From Candidatus Methanomethylophilaceae archaeon (GTDB lineage: Archaea; Thermoplasmatota; Thermoplasmata; Methanomassiliicoccales; Methanomethylophilaceae): a stretch of 64,000 bases of DNA. A program made the translations under genes and the position numbers. A model generated the notes under the pieces. That model did not search any database. It was not told the DNA's origin and worked only from the letters and a program-made list of their open reading frames with translations. Numbering within the stretch: position 1 is the stretch's first letter; each line of letters opens with the position of its first letter. Below, in pieces: positions 8,323 to 16,298 of the stretch. Location of the stretch: positions 1 through 64,000 of the forward strand of contig CALUHQ010000069.1 in assembly GCA_944320485.1 (NCBI GenBank). Reading direction: 5' to 3'.

Positions 8323-9809
8323 ATGCCCCTGCCGATCAGCGTTTCAAACCTCATCTCTGGAAGGACAATCGAAAGCAGTCGGATCGAGTACAAGCGCGGG
8401 TGGAATCCCGAGAAGGTCCTCCATACGATCTGCGCCTTCGCCAACGACTATGAGAACATCGGCGGAGGGTACATAATCATAGGAGTGAGCGAGGAGGACG
8501 ATCGGCTGAAGACGGCGGTCGGACTCACGGATGCGGAGACCTCGGCGTTGGAGAAGGATCTGTTCAACAAATGCAATCTCATCCAGCCCAGATACATGCC
8601 CGTGGTCTCGGTCGAGAGCTACCAGGATGTGAACATAGTGGTTCTCTGGGTCCCCAGCAACGATTCCCGTCCGTTCACATGCCCCATGTCCCTGTCCCAG
8701 GACAAGGGTCGCGGGTCCGAGCGCGGTTACTTCATCCGCAGGATGTCCCATACGATCCGCGCAGACAGGGACGAGGTGGCGGAGCTCATGATGAGGGCGA
8801 AGCGCAGATCGTGACGAGCTGGTGAACCCCGATGCCAACATCGCTGACATAAGCCGCTCCCGTATCCTGGAGTACCTCCGGCGGGTCGGAAGCTCGATTC
8901 CGGAGAGCATGTCCACTGAGGAGATTCTGGATTCCATGAGGCTCGCCGTGGGCCCTCGTGAGCAGAGGATGTTCGTGAACGCGGCCCTGATGATGTTCTG
9001 CGAGGATCCGGAGAGGTTCTTCGACCGTGCCCGTATCGAGGTGGTGGTGAAGCCCGATCCCACCGGCTAGGGGATGACGGAGAACGTGTTCAGGGGCCCC
9101 GTCTACGCACAGCTCGAGATGGCGCTCGGATTCATCAGATTGTATGTGATCCGGGAGAGGATATTCAAGATAGACAGGCAGGCCGAGGCCCTAAGGGTGT
9201 TCAACTTCTCGTACAATGCTGTCGAGGAGGTCCTGGTGAACGCGGTCTTCCACAAAGGCTACCAGATCGGGGAGCCGGTCGTGGTCACGGTGACCCCCGG
9301 CTCGTTGGAGGTCCTGAGCTTCCCCGGATTGGACAGCGGGATCTCCGACGAGGACATCTCGAGACTCGAGATAAGGTCCAGGGGCGACAGGAACAGGCGT
9401 CTCGGCGATTTCCTCAAGGAGCTCGGGATGGCAGGAGCACGCAACACAGGAATCCCGAAGATTGTCGGGGCGATGAGGCGCAACGGTTCCCCGGATCCGG
9501 TGTACGAGACCGATGCCGACCGCAGATACCTGAACGTGGTGCTGAAGGTGCATCCGCGTTTCATGGACGACGTCCCGCAATCGGGAGCCCGCACTCCCAA
9601 CACGGGTCAGACCGACGAAGACCTGAAGGGACTCATGATCGCGTGCCTCGAGAAGGAGGGATGCCTGACATCCAAGGACCTGTGCACCGGCATAGGGTAC
9701 AGGGCGGTCAACGCCAGGTTCCGCAGGCTCCTCTCCGAGCTCATGGAGGAGGGCTGCGTGCAGTACCTGTATCCGAACCCGAGGGACAGCCGTCAGAGGA
9801 TATGCTTGA
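8323..9809 (+). pseudogene. AlbA_2 (Schlafen-type) / RecG-like HATPase protein, interrupted by a +1 shift and an in-frame TAG
   Basis: Three adjacent reading frames together give one known architecture. The first is an N-terminal AlbA_2 domain (8323-8814, with S-R-I-E-Y-K-R and G-G-G-Y-I-I-I-G-V). The second is a linker (8813-9067, NPDANIADISRSRILEYL, then P-E-R-F-F-D-R-A-R-I-E-V). The third is the HATPase_c_4-like C-terminal domain (9071 onward, F-R-G-P-V-Y-A-Q-L-E and N-A-V-E-E-V-L-V-N-A-V). Skipping one base at 8812 joins the first two. A single TAG (9068-9070) separates the second and third, which share a frame. Downstream no stop occurs in frame before the convergent DUF1015 gene, so the true end is uncertain (a TGA in another frame is at 9807). 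It may be decaying, recoded, or carry a sequence error. The chosen ATG has GGAG upstream. Confidence 0.7.
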
Positions 9810-9818
9810 AAAGGAAGG

Positions 9819-9838
9819 GGGAGGGCCTTGGCCCTCCC
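9819..9838. terminator. GC-rich hairpin between convergent units
   Basis: GGGAGGGC / GCCCTCCC with a 4-base loop (CTTG), immediately after the DUF1015 stop on the minus strand and at the end of the AlbA_2/HATPase region on the plus strand. Confidence 0.5.
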
Positions 9839-9841
9839 TGG

Positions 9842-11029
9842 TCAGAACATCTTGTAGAACACGAAGCCGGACCAGATCTTGGGGAAGAAGAACGTCGTCT
9901 TCTTCGGCATGCGCTTGCCGATCATGGACAGGTCCCAGATCTTCTCCAGGCTGGGGTCGTTGAGGACGATCGCGAGGTCGTGCTTCTTCTCGTCCATCTT
10001 CCCCAGGACGGAGTCCAGCTTCGCGTCGTAGGAGACGTCGGCCTTCCCCTCGTCGGATTTGAACACGCCCTTCAGGATCTTCTCCTGGGCGACGTAGGTG
10101 TCCAGTGTCCACATGGGGTCGTCCCCGCCGTCGTAGTCGGCGAAGTAGCACGCACCGGACTTGAAGAGCAGTCCCATCATGTGGTCCTTCAGACCGTCGA
10201 CCATCCCGTCGCGGGTGGTCTCGGTGAGGGTCATGGCCTTGGATATGCCCTTGATGGCGTTCCTCTCCGAGATGTCGCCGGCGTCGACCAGCCTGTGGGT
10301 CGGCCAGATGACCAGTCCCTCGTCGTCCGCGGCAACGAGCGTGGCCAGGACGAACTGCTTCCTCTCGTCGTCCGGGTTCTCCAGGGCGTAGTTCAGGGCG
10401 GTCTCGTACCTGTGGTGGCCGTCGGCGATGAGCATCTTCTGGTCGGCCAGCTGCTCGGTCACCTGGGCGGTGATCGCCGGGTCGGAGAGCCTGCTGTACC
10501 TGTGCTCGACGCCGTCGGAGTCCACGTACCTGTAGACGAGGGAGGCGTTGTTCGTGATGGCCTTGTTCAGCTCCGGGGTGAATCCCTGGTAGATTCCGAA
10601 GATCGATTCCAGGTGGCATTCCATGTCCCTCAGGAGGTTCAGGCGGTCCGCCTTCACCTTGGAGAACGTCTCCTCGTGGGGGATGATGTTGCCGTCCTCG
10701 TACCTCTCCGTCTTCAGTATCCCCACGATCCCGCGGCGGACGCGCGTGGTGCCGTTGTCGTCGAAGGTCTGCTCGTAGATGTAGAACGAGTCGGGGTCCT
10801 GCTTCAGTGCGTTGTCTGAGATCCACTGCTCGAGTTCCCTCCTGGCCCCGTGGTACCTCCTGTCGGCGTCGGGGTTCAGGGTCAGCCTGGTGACGTTGTG
10901 GGGGCGGGACTGCAGGTCCGCGAGGTAGTCGGGCCCGATGACGTCGTAGGGCGGTGAGATGCGGTCGCCGACGTGCTCGCCGGCCTTGATGTTCGGTCTC
11001 AGTCCGGGGAAAGGCAGGAAAGTTACCAT
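9842..11029 (-). CDS. DUF1015 family protein
   Basis: A 395-residue protein matching DUF1015 (COG4198) at its signature places. These are the start F-x-G-L-R-P near residue 7, S-P-P-Y-D-V-I at about 25, and the central A-D-G-H-H-R-Y-E-T-A motif at about 200 (ParB-like fold active region). The length is typical. Biochemical function is not established to my knowledge; nucleotide-dependent kinase-like activity has been suggested for related folds. A TATA-like element (TTCTTATAGAAC, within a short palindrome at 11063-11075) lies about 35-40 bases upstream. Single-gene transcript. Confidence 0.85.
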   Translation of the reverse strand: MVTFLPFPGLRPNIKAGEHVGDRISPPYDVIGPDYLADLQSRPHNVTRLTLNPDADRRYHGARRELEQWISDNALKQDPDSFYIYEQTFDDNGTTRVRRGIVGILKTERYEDGNIIPHEETFSKVKADRLNLLRDMECHLESIFGIYQGFTPELNKAITNNASLVYRYVDSDGVEHRYSRLSDPAITAQVTEQLADQKMLIADGHHRYETALNYALENPDDERKQFVLATLVAADDEGLVIWPTHRLVDAGDISERNAIKGISKAMTLTETTRDGMVDGLKDHMMGLLFKSGACYFADYDGGDDPMWTLDTYVAQEKILKGVFKSDEGKADVSYDAKLDSVLGKMDEKKHDLAIVLNDPSLEKIWDLSMIGKRMPKKTTFFFPKIWSGFVFYKMF

Positions 11030-11089
11030 GAGATGTGACCTCTGTATCGCCTAATGTCCGTGTTCTATAAGAACGGCGCGGAACCCCCG

Positions 11090-11590
11090 TCACTGCTTCG
11101 GGGCGTAGAGTCCGACCATCTTGGCATGTGCCAGCACATGGCCCTGCATGGCGAAGTAGAGCTCGTTGAGCCTGAATCCCCTCTTCAGGTCGAGGACGGT
11201 GTCCAGGGCGTAGATCTTGAACGTGTACCTGTGCTCGCAGTTGGGAGGGGCGGGACCTCCGTATCCGGTGGCCTGCTCGATCGTGTTCTCGCCCGCCACG
11301 CTGTGCCAGCTGTTGCAGCCCTCTGTGAAGTCGGGGCCGTTGTGGGACTCGCCCTCCTTGACGGCGGTCTTCCTGAGGTCGCTGATGGTCCAGTGGACCC
11401 AGCAGAACCCGCAGACCGGGACGGCGTCGTAGTCGTCGAAGATCACGGCGAAGCTCTCGGTCCCCTCGGGGGCGTCGGATATCTCGAAGGGCATCGACAG
11501 TCCCGGCATGCCGTTGACGAAGACGTCTCCCTTCACCCCGTACCTGTCCTGTATCCTGCCGTCGACGATTGCGCTGCTGCTGACCTTCAT
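11090..11590 (-). CDS. PEBP family (YbhB/YbcL, Raf kinase inhibitor-like) protein
   Basis: A 166-residue protein with the phosphatidylethanolamine-binding protein pattern. It has S-F-A-V-I-F-D-D-Y-D-A (ligand-site Asp), the V-H-W-T-I-S-D segment, G-Y-G-G-P-A-P-P and a later H-R-Y-T-F-K-I-Y-A-L-D. Bacterial and archaeal members are cytosolic and of unclear role. The ATG at 11590 is preceded by AGGTGA. It is divergent from MazG; one AT-rich patch (about 11613-11626) can supply TATA boxes to both. Confidence 0.88.
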   Translation of the reverse strand: MKVSSSAIVDGRIQDRYGVKGDVFVNGMPGLSMPFEISDAPEGTESFAVIFDDYDAVPVCGFCWVHWTISDLRKTAVKEGESHNGPDFTEGCNSWHSVAGENTIEQATGYGGPAPPNCEHRYTFKIYALDTVLDLKRGFRLNELYFAMQGHVLAHAKMVGLYAPKQ

Positions 11591-11677
11591 GATGGTTCAC
11601 CTGCGTGCGGGGATGCCTTATGCGGATTTAACGACTGGGAGATTACAGTTATCTCGGACATCGCCGATGCCCGTGCC

Positions 11678-12043
11678 ATGGATGATTCGGAAGCGACCGT
11701 CTCGATGATGAAGGACCTGGTCAGGGAGTTCTGCGAGGAGCGCGACTGGGACCAGTTCCACAACCCCAAGGACCTGGCCATAGGGATGGCCACCGAGTCG
11801 TCGGAGCTCCTGGAGATCTTCCGTTTCAAGTCGCCGGAAGACATCGATGCCGTGATGGCCGACCCCGTCCGCTCCGCTCATGTGAAGGAGGAGCTGTCCG
11901 ACGTGCTGTACTTCGCCCTCAGGTTCGCACAGATGAACGGGATAGACCTGTACACGGAGCTGGTGCGCAAGATCGGGATAGACGCCGAGAAGTACCCGGC
12001 GGACAAATGCAGGGGAAGGAACCTGAAGTACGACGAGCTCTGA
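11678..12043 (+). CDS. MazG-like nucleotide pyrophosphohydrolase
   Basis: A 121-residue single-domain MazG-like protein. The ATG at 11678 (MDDSEATV) fits the usual start of this subfamily. The metal-binding pattern is visible: E-S-S-E-L-L-E-I-F at about 38-46 and K-E-E-L-S-D-V-L-Y-F at about 70-79, equivalent to the EExxE and ExxD motifs. Members hydrolyse (d)NTPs to NMP and PPi as house-cleaning enzymes. The TATA-like GGATTTAAC lies about 50 bases upstream. The gene ends 6 bases before the convergent DUF5131 gene. Confidence 0.88.
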   Translation: MDDSEATVSMMKDLVREFCEERDWDQFHNPKDLAIGMATESSELLEIFRFKSPEDIDAVMADPVRSAHVKEELSDVLYFALRFAQMNGIDLYTELVRKIGIDAEKYPADKCRGRNLKYDEL

Positions 12044-12049
12044 AATCGG

Positions 12050-12721
12050 TCACTCCGGATTCGCCTGGGAGAAGCCCTTGGGGAGCTCCCTCACCAGCTC
12101 GCGCTCGTCCACGATCCCGTTCAGGCTCTCGTTTATGAACACTGGTATCCCCGTGTCATGGGCCTGGTCGCATATCGACATCGTCCAGGAGGGCTCGGGA
12201 TGGAAGCATGCGTTCCTGCGTCCCGTCTCGGCACCTATGACCACCCATTCGATGCCGGACAGGTCGACGGTGCCCACGTCCTCGACCAGCGGGTCGAAGG
12301 TCACATGGTAATGGCGGGCGTCGACGTTGCGTCTCAGCGTCCCGATCCTTCCGAGGCTCTCCCTGTCGCACACCGACACGCCGATCCATGCGCAGTCGAG
12401 GTCCGTGGAAAACCGCAGGAGGTCCGGGCGCTTGGTCAGGAAAACATAGGTGTTCTGAGGGTTCTCCCGCATCTAGCCGAAGACCTTGCTCCTCCACGGC
12501 TGCTTCCAGTACGCGAGGTCGCTCATTCCGTTCAGTAGGAAGTTGGTGGGCTCCGACGTCCTCATGAGCTCCAGCTTGCGTTCATGGAACACGGGCTGCG
12601 GGTTCTCGCCAGAAGTGTGGTAGTATCCGCAGCTGTTGCGGGCGTAGCACAGCTCGCACCCGTCAGGGCATCCGAACACGATGTTCAGGTTTCTGATAAG
12701 GGTCTTGATGTGCGCCGTCAT
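12050..12721 (-). CDS. DUF5131 (phage Gp37/Gp68-like) protein with in-frame TAG, probable pyrrolysine codon
   Basis: Two halves of one DUF5131 protein are contiguous in the same frame and separated only by TAG at 12473-12475. The upstream half has the radical-SAM-like Cys motif C-P-D-G-C-E-L-C and ends S-D-L-A-Y-W...K-V-F-G. The downstream half resumes M-R-E-N-P-Q-N-T-Y-V-F-L-T-K-R-P, exactly where homologues continue without a break. Read through, the product is 223 residues, close to family size. A TATA box (CTTTATAGCC, about 12748-12757) sits about 30 bases before the start; GTG at 12727 is an alternative. Function is unknown. The reading as pyrrolysine is an inference from the intact flanks and the near absence of terminal TAG here. 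Confidence 0.78.
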
Positions 12722-12794
12722 CCTCACGGCATCTTGTTTAAGGGCTATAAAGCTGAAGGTATCATGGATGGAGCCATGATGTTCTGTGTTCCGG

Positions 12795-12820
12795 GGTCCA
12801 CGGGGCGGGCCCCGTGGATC
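12795..12820. terminator. Strong GC-rich hairpin downstream of hypE
   Basis: An 11-bp stem (GGTCCACGGGG paired with CCCCGTGGAT(C), one G-T pair) with a 4-base loop, just 3' of the hypE stop on the minus strand. The upstream edge borders the DUF5131 promoter. Confidence 0.55.
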
Positions 12821-12824
12821 CAGG

Positions 12825-13871
12825 TCAGCAGATCCTCGGCACGGGGTCCCCGGCGGGGGCCTCCAGGACCCTCTTGCCGCCCACCTCGGTCCTCAGTATG
12901 ACGCGCTCGGAGCCCCCCACGGCATGTCCGATGATCGCGGCGTCCTTCCCCTCGGGCGTGCGCCTGATGGCCTTCAGGACCTCGTCCGCCATCTCCGGGA
13001 CCACGCCGATGACGCACTTCCCCTCGTTGCCGATGCTGAGGGCGTCTATGCCCAGGAGGTCGCAGGCGTTGACGACACCGTCCCTCAGGGGGATGGCGCT
13101 GTAGTCGATCTCCATGCCCACGTGCGACTTCCCGCACCACTCGTTCAGGGTGTTGGCGAGACCTCCGCGGGTCGGGTCCTTCATGGCCACGATGCCCCCG
13201 GCCTTGAGTCCCTCGGCTATCATCCTGTTGAGGGGTGCGACGTCGCTCTGGACCTCGCTCTCGAAGCCGTATCCCTCGCGGAAGGAGAGCAGGGCGATCC
13301 CGTGGTCGCCCATGTACCCCGAGACGATGATCGCGTCGCCCGGCCTCACGCTGGAGTCGGTGCACCACCTGTTCTCCACCTTCCTGTACTCGGCGGCCTT
13401 GGCAAGGTTCGAGTCGAGGTACGGGGAGCGCTTCCCGACCGCGGACGTGGCCATGACCATCTGGTCCACGGCGCCCGATTCGACCACCTTCGTGTCGCCG
13501 GTGACGATCGGCACCCCGCATCCTGCCGCGGTCTTGCCCATGGAGTCCATGACCCTGTCGACGACGTCGACCTCGAGCCCCTCCTCCATGATCACGGAGC
13601 ATGCGAGCGCGATCGGCGACGCGCCCATGACGGATATGTCGTTGACGGTTCCAGCCACGGAGATCTTCCCGATGTCCCCTCCGGGGAAGAACAGGGGCTT
13701 CACGGTGTGGCCGTCGATGGTGAAGACGACGTCGTCCACGACGGCCGAGTCATCCATGGAGTCCAGCGGGACGTCCGCATTCATCTTCGGGAAGTGGTTG
13801 ACGATGTGCTTGGAGAGGAACTCCTGCATGAGCTCCCCGCCCGCCCCGTGGTTCAGGATTACCTTCGACAT
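12825..13871 (-). CDS. hypE: Hydrogenase maturation protein HypE
   Basis: A 348-residue member of the AIR-synthase-like family. It starts MSKVILNHGAGGELMQ, has the D-D-S-A-V-V-D-D and G-G-D-I-G-K-I-S-V-A-G-T-V-N-D segments, and D-P-T-R-G-G-L-A-N-T-L in the second half. It ends P-R-I-C. The C-terminal Cys is the residue carbamoylated by HypF and dehydrated to thiocyanate, the CN donor for the NiFe-hydrogenase Fe centre. No other hyp genes are nearby, so it acts in trans. The start is the conserved Met; upstream in-frame residues are not family-like. Confidence 0.93.
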   Translation of the reverse strand: MSKVILNHGAGGELMQEFLSKHIVNHFPKMNADVPLDSMDDSAVVDDVVFTIDGHTVKPLFFPGGDIGKISVAGTVNDISVMGASPIALACSVIMEEGLEVDVVDRVMDSMGKTAAGCGVPIVTGDTKVVESGAVDQMVMATSAVGKRSPYLDSNLAKAAEYRKVENRWCTDSSVRPGDAIIVSGYMGDHGIALLSFREGYGFESEVQSDVAPLNRMIAEGLKAGGIVAMKDPTRGGLANTLNEWCGKSHVGMEIDYSAIPLRDGVVNACDLLGIDALSIGNEGKCVIGVVPEMADEVLKAIRRTPEGKDAAIIGHAVGGSERVILRTEVGGKRVLEAPAGDPVPRIC

Positions 13872-13986
13872 GTCGCGTGGATGCGTGACCGTGGATTTGA
13901 TTGTTCGGTTCGGAGCGTCGTCCGCGCGCGCATTGCCCAAGATATTATATGGGGAGGCGGGCATGGGCACCCCCGAGGTATCTGGG

Positions 13987-15141
13987 ATGGTATCGAAGAG
14001 GCTTCAGGAGATTCCCGCATCAGGAACAATCGCAATATCCAATCTGGTCAGCCAGATGAAATCGGAGGGAATCGACGTCGTCTCGTTCTCCATGGGCGAG
14101 CCCGACTTCACGACGCCTGAGAACATCATAGATGCCTGCTGCGACTCGCTCCACAGGGGCTTCACCCACTACACCCCGTCGATGGGGATCCCGGAGCTCA
14201 GGGAGGCGGTGGCGGAGTCCACCCGTAGGAACAACGGCGTCCCGTGCGACGCATCCAACGTCCTGATCACCCCCTGCAAGCAGGCCATTTTCATGACCAT
14301 GCTGGCATTCATCGATCCCGGGGACGAGGTCATCCTCGCGGACCCCTCCTGGGTGTCCTACGAGGCGTGCATCCGCCTGGCCGGAGGGAAGCCCGTCTAC
14401 GTGCCCACGAGGTACGAGGACAACTTCGTCCTGGACCCGGCACTGGTCGAGGCGGCCATCACCCCCAGGACCAAGATGATCATCCTGAACACCCCCTCCA
14501 ACCCGACAGGGACGGTCATCCCCGCGAGCACGCTGAAGCAGATCGCCGACATAGCCGTCGCCCACGGGATCAAGGTGTTCTCCGACGAGATCTACGAGGC
14601 CATCGTCTACGACGGCAAGCACACGTCCATCGCGTCGTTCCCCGGAATGTTCGAGAACACGATCATCGTGTCGGGGCTCTCCAAGAGCTACGCGATGACG
14701 GGCTGGAGGCTCGGATGGGCCATCGCACCCAAGGACGACATCGCCGCAATCAACAAGCTCCAGTCCCACTCCATCTCCTGCTGCGTGTCCTTCGCCCAGG
14801 AGGCCGCCGTCGAGGCCATCAACGGCCCCCAGGACTCCAAGGAGGCGATGGTGGCGGAGTTCAGGAAGCGCCGCGACCTGGCCCTGGACCTCATCGAGGA
14901 CATCCCCGGCCTGGAGTGCAACGTCCCGCAGGGCGCGTTCTACGTCTTCCCCAAGTACGAGGTGGACATGCCCTCCGCAAAGCTGGCCGAGGCGCTCCTC
15001 AGGCAGGGGCACGTCGCGGTCACGCCCGGCACCGCTTTCGGTCCCGGAGGCGAGGGATTCTTCAGGGTATCCTACGCCGCGTCCGAGGACCAGATCCGCG
15101 AGGGCTTCGACAGGATCAAGAGGACGCTGGCACAGCTCTGA
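13987..15141 (+). CDS. Class I/II aminotransferase (aspartate aminotransferase-like)
   Basis: A 384-residue PLP fold-type I enzyme. It opens with S-K-R-L-Q-E-I-P-A-S-G-T-I-A-I-S-N-L and has N-T-P-S-N-P-T-G-T-V (cofactor Asn). The PLP Lys lies in S-G-L-S-K-S-Y-A-M-T-G-W-R-L-G-W, and the C-terminal F-R-V-S-Y-A provides the carboxylate Arg. The family transfers amino groups between Asp/Ala/aromatic amino acids and 2-oxoglutarate; exact specificity cannot be read off. The TATA at 13942-13949 predicts a start near 13972, so the ATG at 13987 is preferred over 13963. A hairpin follows the stop. Confidence 0.9.
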   Translation: MVSKRLQEIPASGTIAISNLVSQMKSEGIDVVSFSMGEPDFTTPENIIDACCDSLHRGFTHYTPSMGIPELREAVAESTRRNNGVPCDASNVLITPCKQAIFMTMLAFIDPGDEVILADPSWVSYEACIRLAGGKPVYVPTRYEDNFVLDPALVEAAITPRTKMIILNTPSNPTGTVIPASTLKQIADIAVAHGIKVFSDEIYEAIVYDGKHTSIASFPGMFENTIIVSGLSKSYAMTGWRLGWAIAPKDDIAAINKLQSHSISCCVSFAQEAAVEAINGPQDSKEAMVAEFRKRRDLALDLIEDIPGLECNVPQGAFYVFPKYEVDMPSAKLAEALLRQGHVAVTPGTAFGPGGEGFFRVSYAASEDQIREGFDRIKRTLAQL

Positions 15142-15156
15142 GGGGGCCTTCCCCCT
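15141..15156 (+). terminator. Hairpin after aminotransferase gene
   Basis: AGGGGG-CCTT-CCCCCT begins at the last base of the TGA stop. A new TATA-like element (TACTTATAGG, about 15176-15186) for the next operon follows. Confidence 0.5.
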
Positions 15157-15233
15157 CGGCGCGCTCCACGCGCGCGTTACTTATAGGAGCTCACGGATTA
15201 CCCAGCATTGCCTCTAGGGCATGAGGGATTATC

Positions 15234-16298
15234 TTGAGCAGGACGCTTTTCACCGTTGGTCCGGTATACGTCGCACCGGACACTCTCGAATCGATGAACA
15301 GACCCATGATCACGCACCGCTCCAAGGAGTACAAGGAGCTCCATGGGGACATCGTCGAGAAGATCAAGAAGACCCTGGACACGGACATGGACGTGTTCCT
15401 CGTGGCAGGGTCCGCCACCGCGTTCCTCGAGGGCGCCATAAGGAACGGCTCCGCCAGCAGGACGATGGGCATCACCAACGGGTCCTTCGGCAACAGGTCC
15501 ATTGAGATCGCCGAGCTCAACGGCAGGACCGTCGACAAGGTCCAGGTCCCCTGGGGCAAGGCGATGAAGCCCGAGGACATCGAAGGGAAGGTGTCCAAGG
15601 ACGTGGAGCTGGTCCACTGGGTCAGCAACGAGTCGTCCACCGGTGTGTTCAGCGACTCCGTGGCCCTCGCCAAGTCCGTGAGGGAGCAGAACCCCGATGC
15701 GCTGATCATGGTCGACGCCGTCACGGCCGCCTACGCCATGGACATCAAGGTCAAGGACATGGACGCGGATGCCATCGTGTTCGGCACCCAGAAGGCCCTG
15801 GCCCTGCCCCCCGGACTCGCGATCATGCTGTGCTCCGAGAGGATGCTGGAGAAGGCCAAGACCGTGCCCAACCGCGGGTTCTACACCGACCTCCTCAAGA
15901 TCAAGAAGCAGAGCGACGTGAACTACGCCCTCACGACGCCCCCGGTCTCCCTCATGTACGGTCTGGACCACCAGCTCGACAAGATAATCTCCGAGGGGGT
16001 GCAGGCGAGGTACGCGAGGCACCAGAGGATGGCCGACATGGTGAGGGACTGGGCCGACAGGAGGCTCGCCGGCGTGTTCCCCGAGGAGGGCTACAGGTCC
16101 AACTCGATCGGGGTCCTCAACCGCGGCGACCTCGACTTCGACAACTTCCATTCAAAGCTAAAGGCCAGGGGATACGAGATCTCCAACGGCTACGGCGACG
16201 TCAAGGAGAAGACGTTCAGGATCGGGCACATGGGTGACACCACGCCCGAGGCCATCGGCGAGCTCCTGTCCGTCATGGACGAGATTCTGGAGGAATGA
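15234..16298 (+). CDS. Class V aminotransferase, probable phosphoserine/alanine aminotransferase
   Basis: A 354-residue class V PLP enzyme starting at TTG (15234), with GAGGG six bases upstream. It has the N-terminal F-T-V-G-P-V motif and V-A-G-S-A-T-A phosphate-binding region. The cofactor Asp lies in M-V-D-A-V-T-A and the Lys in F-G-T-Q-K-A-L-A-L-P-P-G. It overlaps serA by 4 bases (ATGA). Class V enzymes of this type act as phosphoserine aminotransferase in methanogens, and the coupling to serA supports that over alanine-glyoxylate exchange. This is the second step of serine synthesis. Confidence 0.85.
   Translation: MSRTLFTVGPVYVAPDTLESMNRPMITHRSKEYKELHGDIVEKIKKTLDTDMDVFLVAGSATAFLEGAIRNGSASRTMGITNGSFGNRSIEIAELNGRTVDKVQVPWGKAMKPEDIEGKVSKDVELVHWVSNESSTGVFSDSVALAKSVREQNPDALIMVDAVTAAYAMDIKVKDMDADAIVFGTQKALALPPGLAIMLCSERMLEKAKTVPNRGFYTDLLKIKKQSDVNYALTTPPVSLMYGLDHQLDKIISEGVQARYARHQRMADMVRDWADRRLAGVFPEEGYRSNSIGVLNRGDLDFDNFHSKLKARGYEISNGYGDVKEKTFRIGHMGDTTPEAIGELLSVMDEILEE

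Noticed and set aside
8082-9809. Integrated virus or plasmid at tRNA-Thr
   Set aside because: No integrase and no second copy of the tRNA 3' end (attachment repeat) appears in the window; only the AlbA_2 gene and repeat array are accessory-looking.
9810-10819. Continuation of the AlbA_2/HATPase frame as a 581-residue protein
   Set aside because: Past about 9810 the frame runs antisense through the DUF1015 gene and gives low-complexity, non-family sequence; it stays open only because of high GC.
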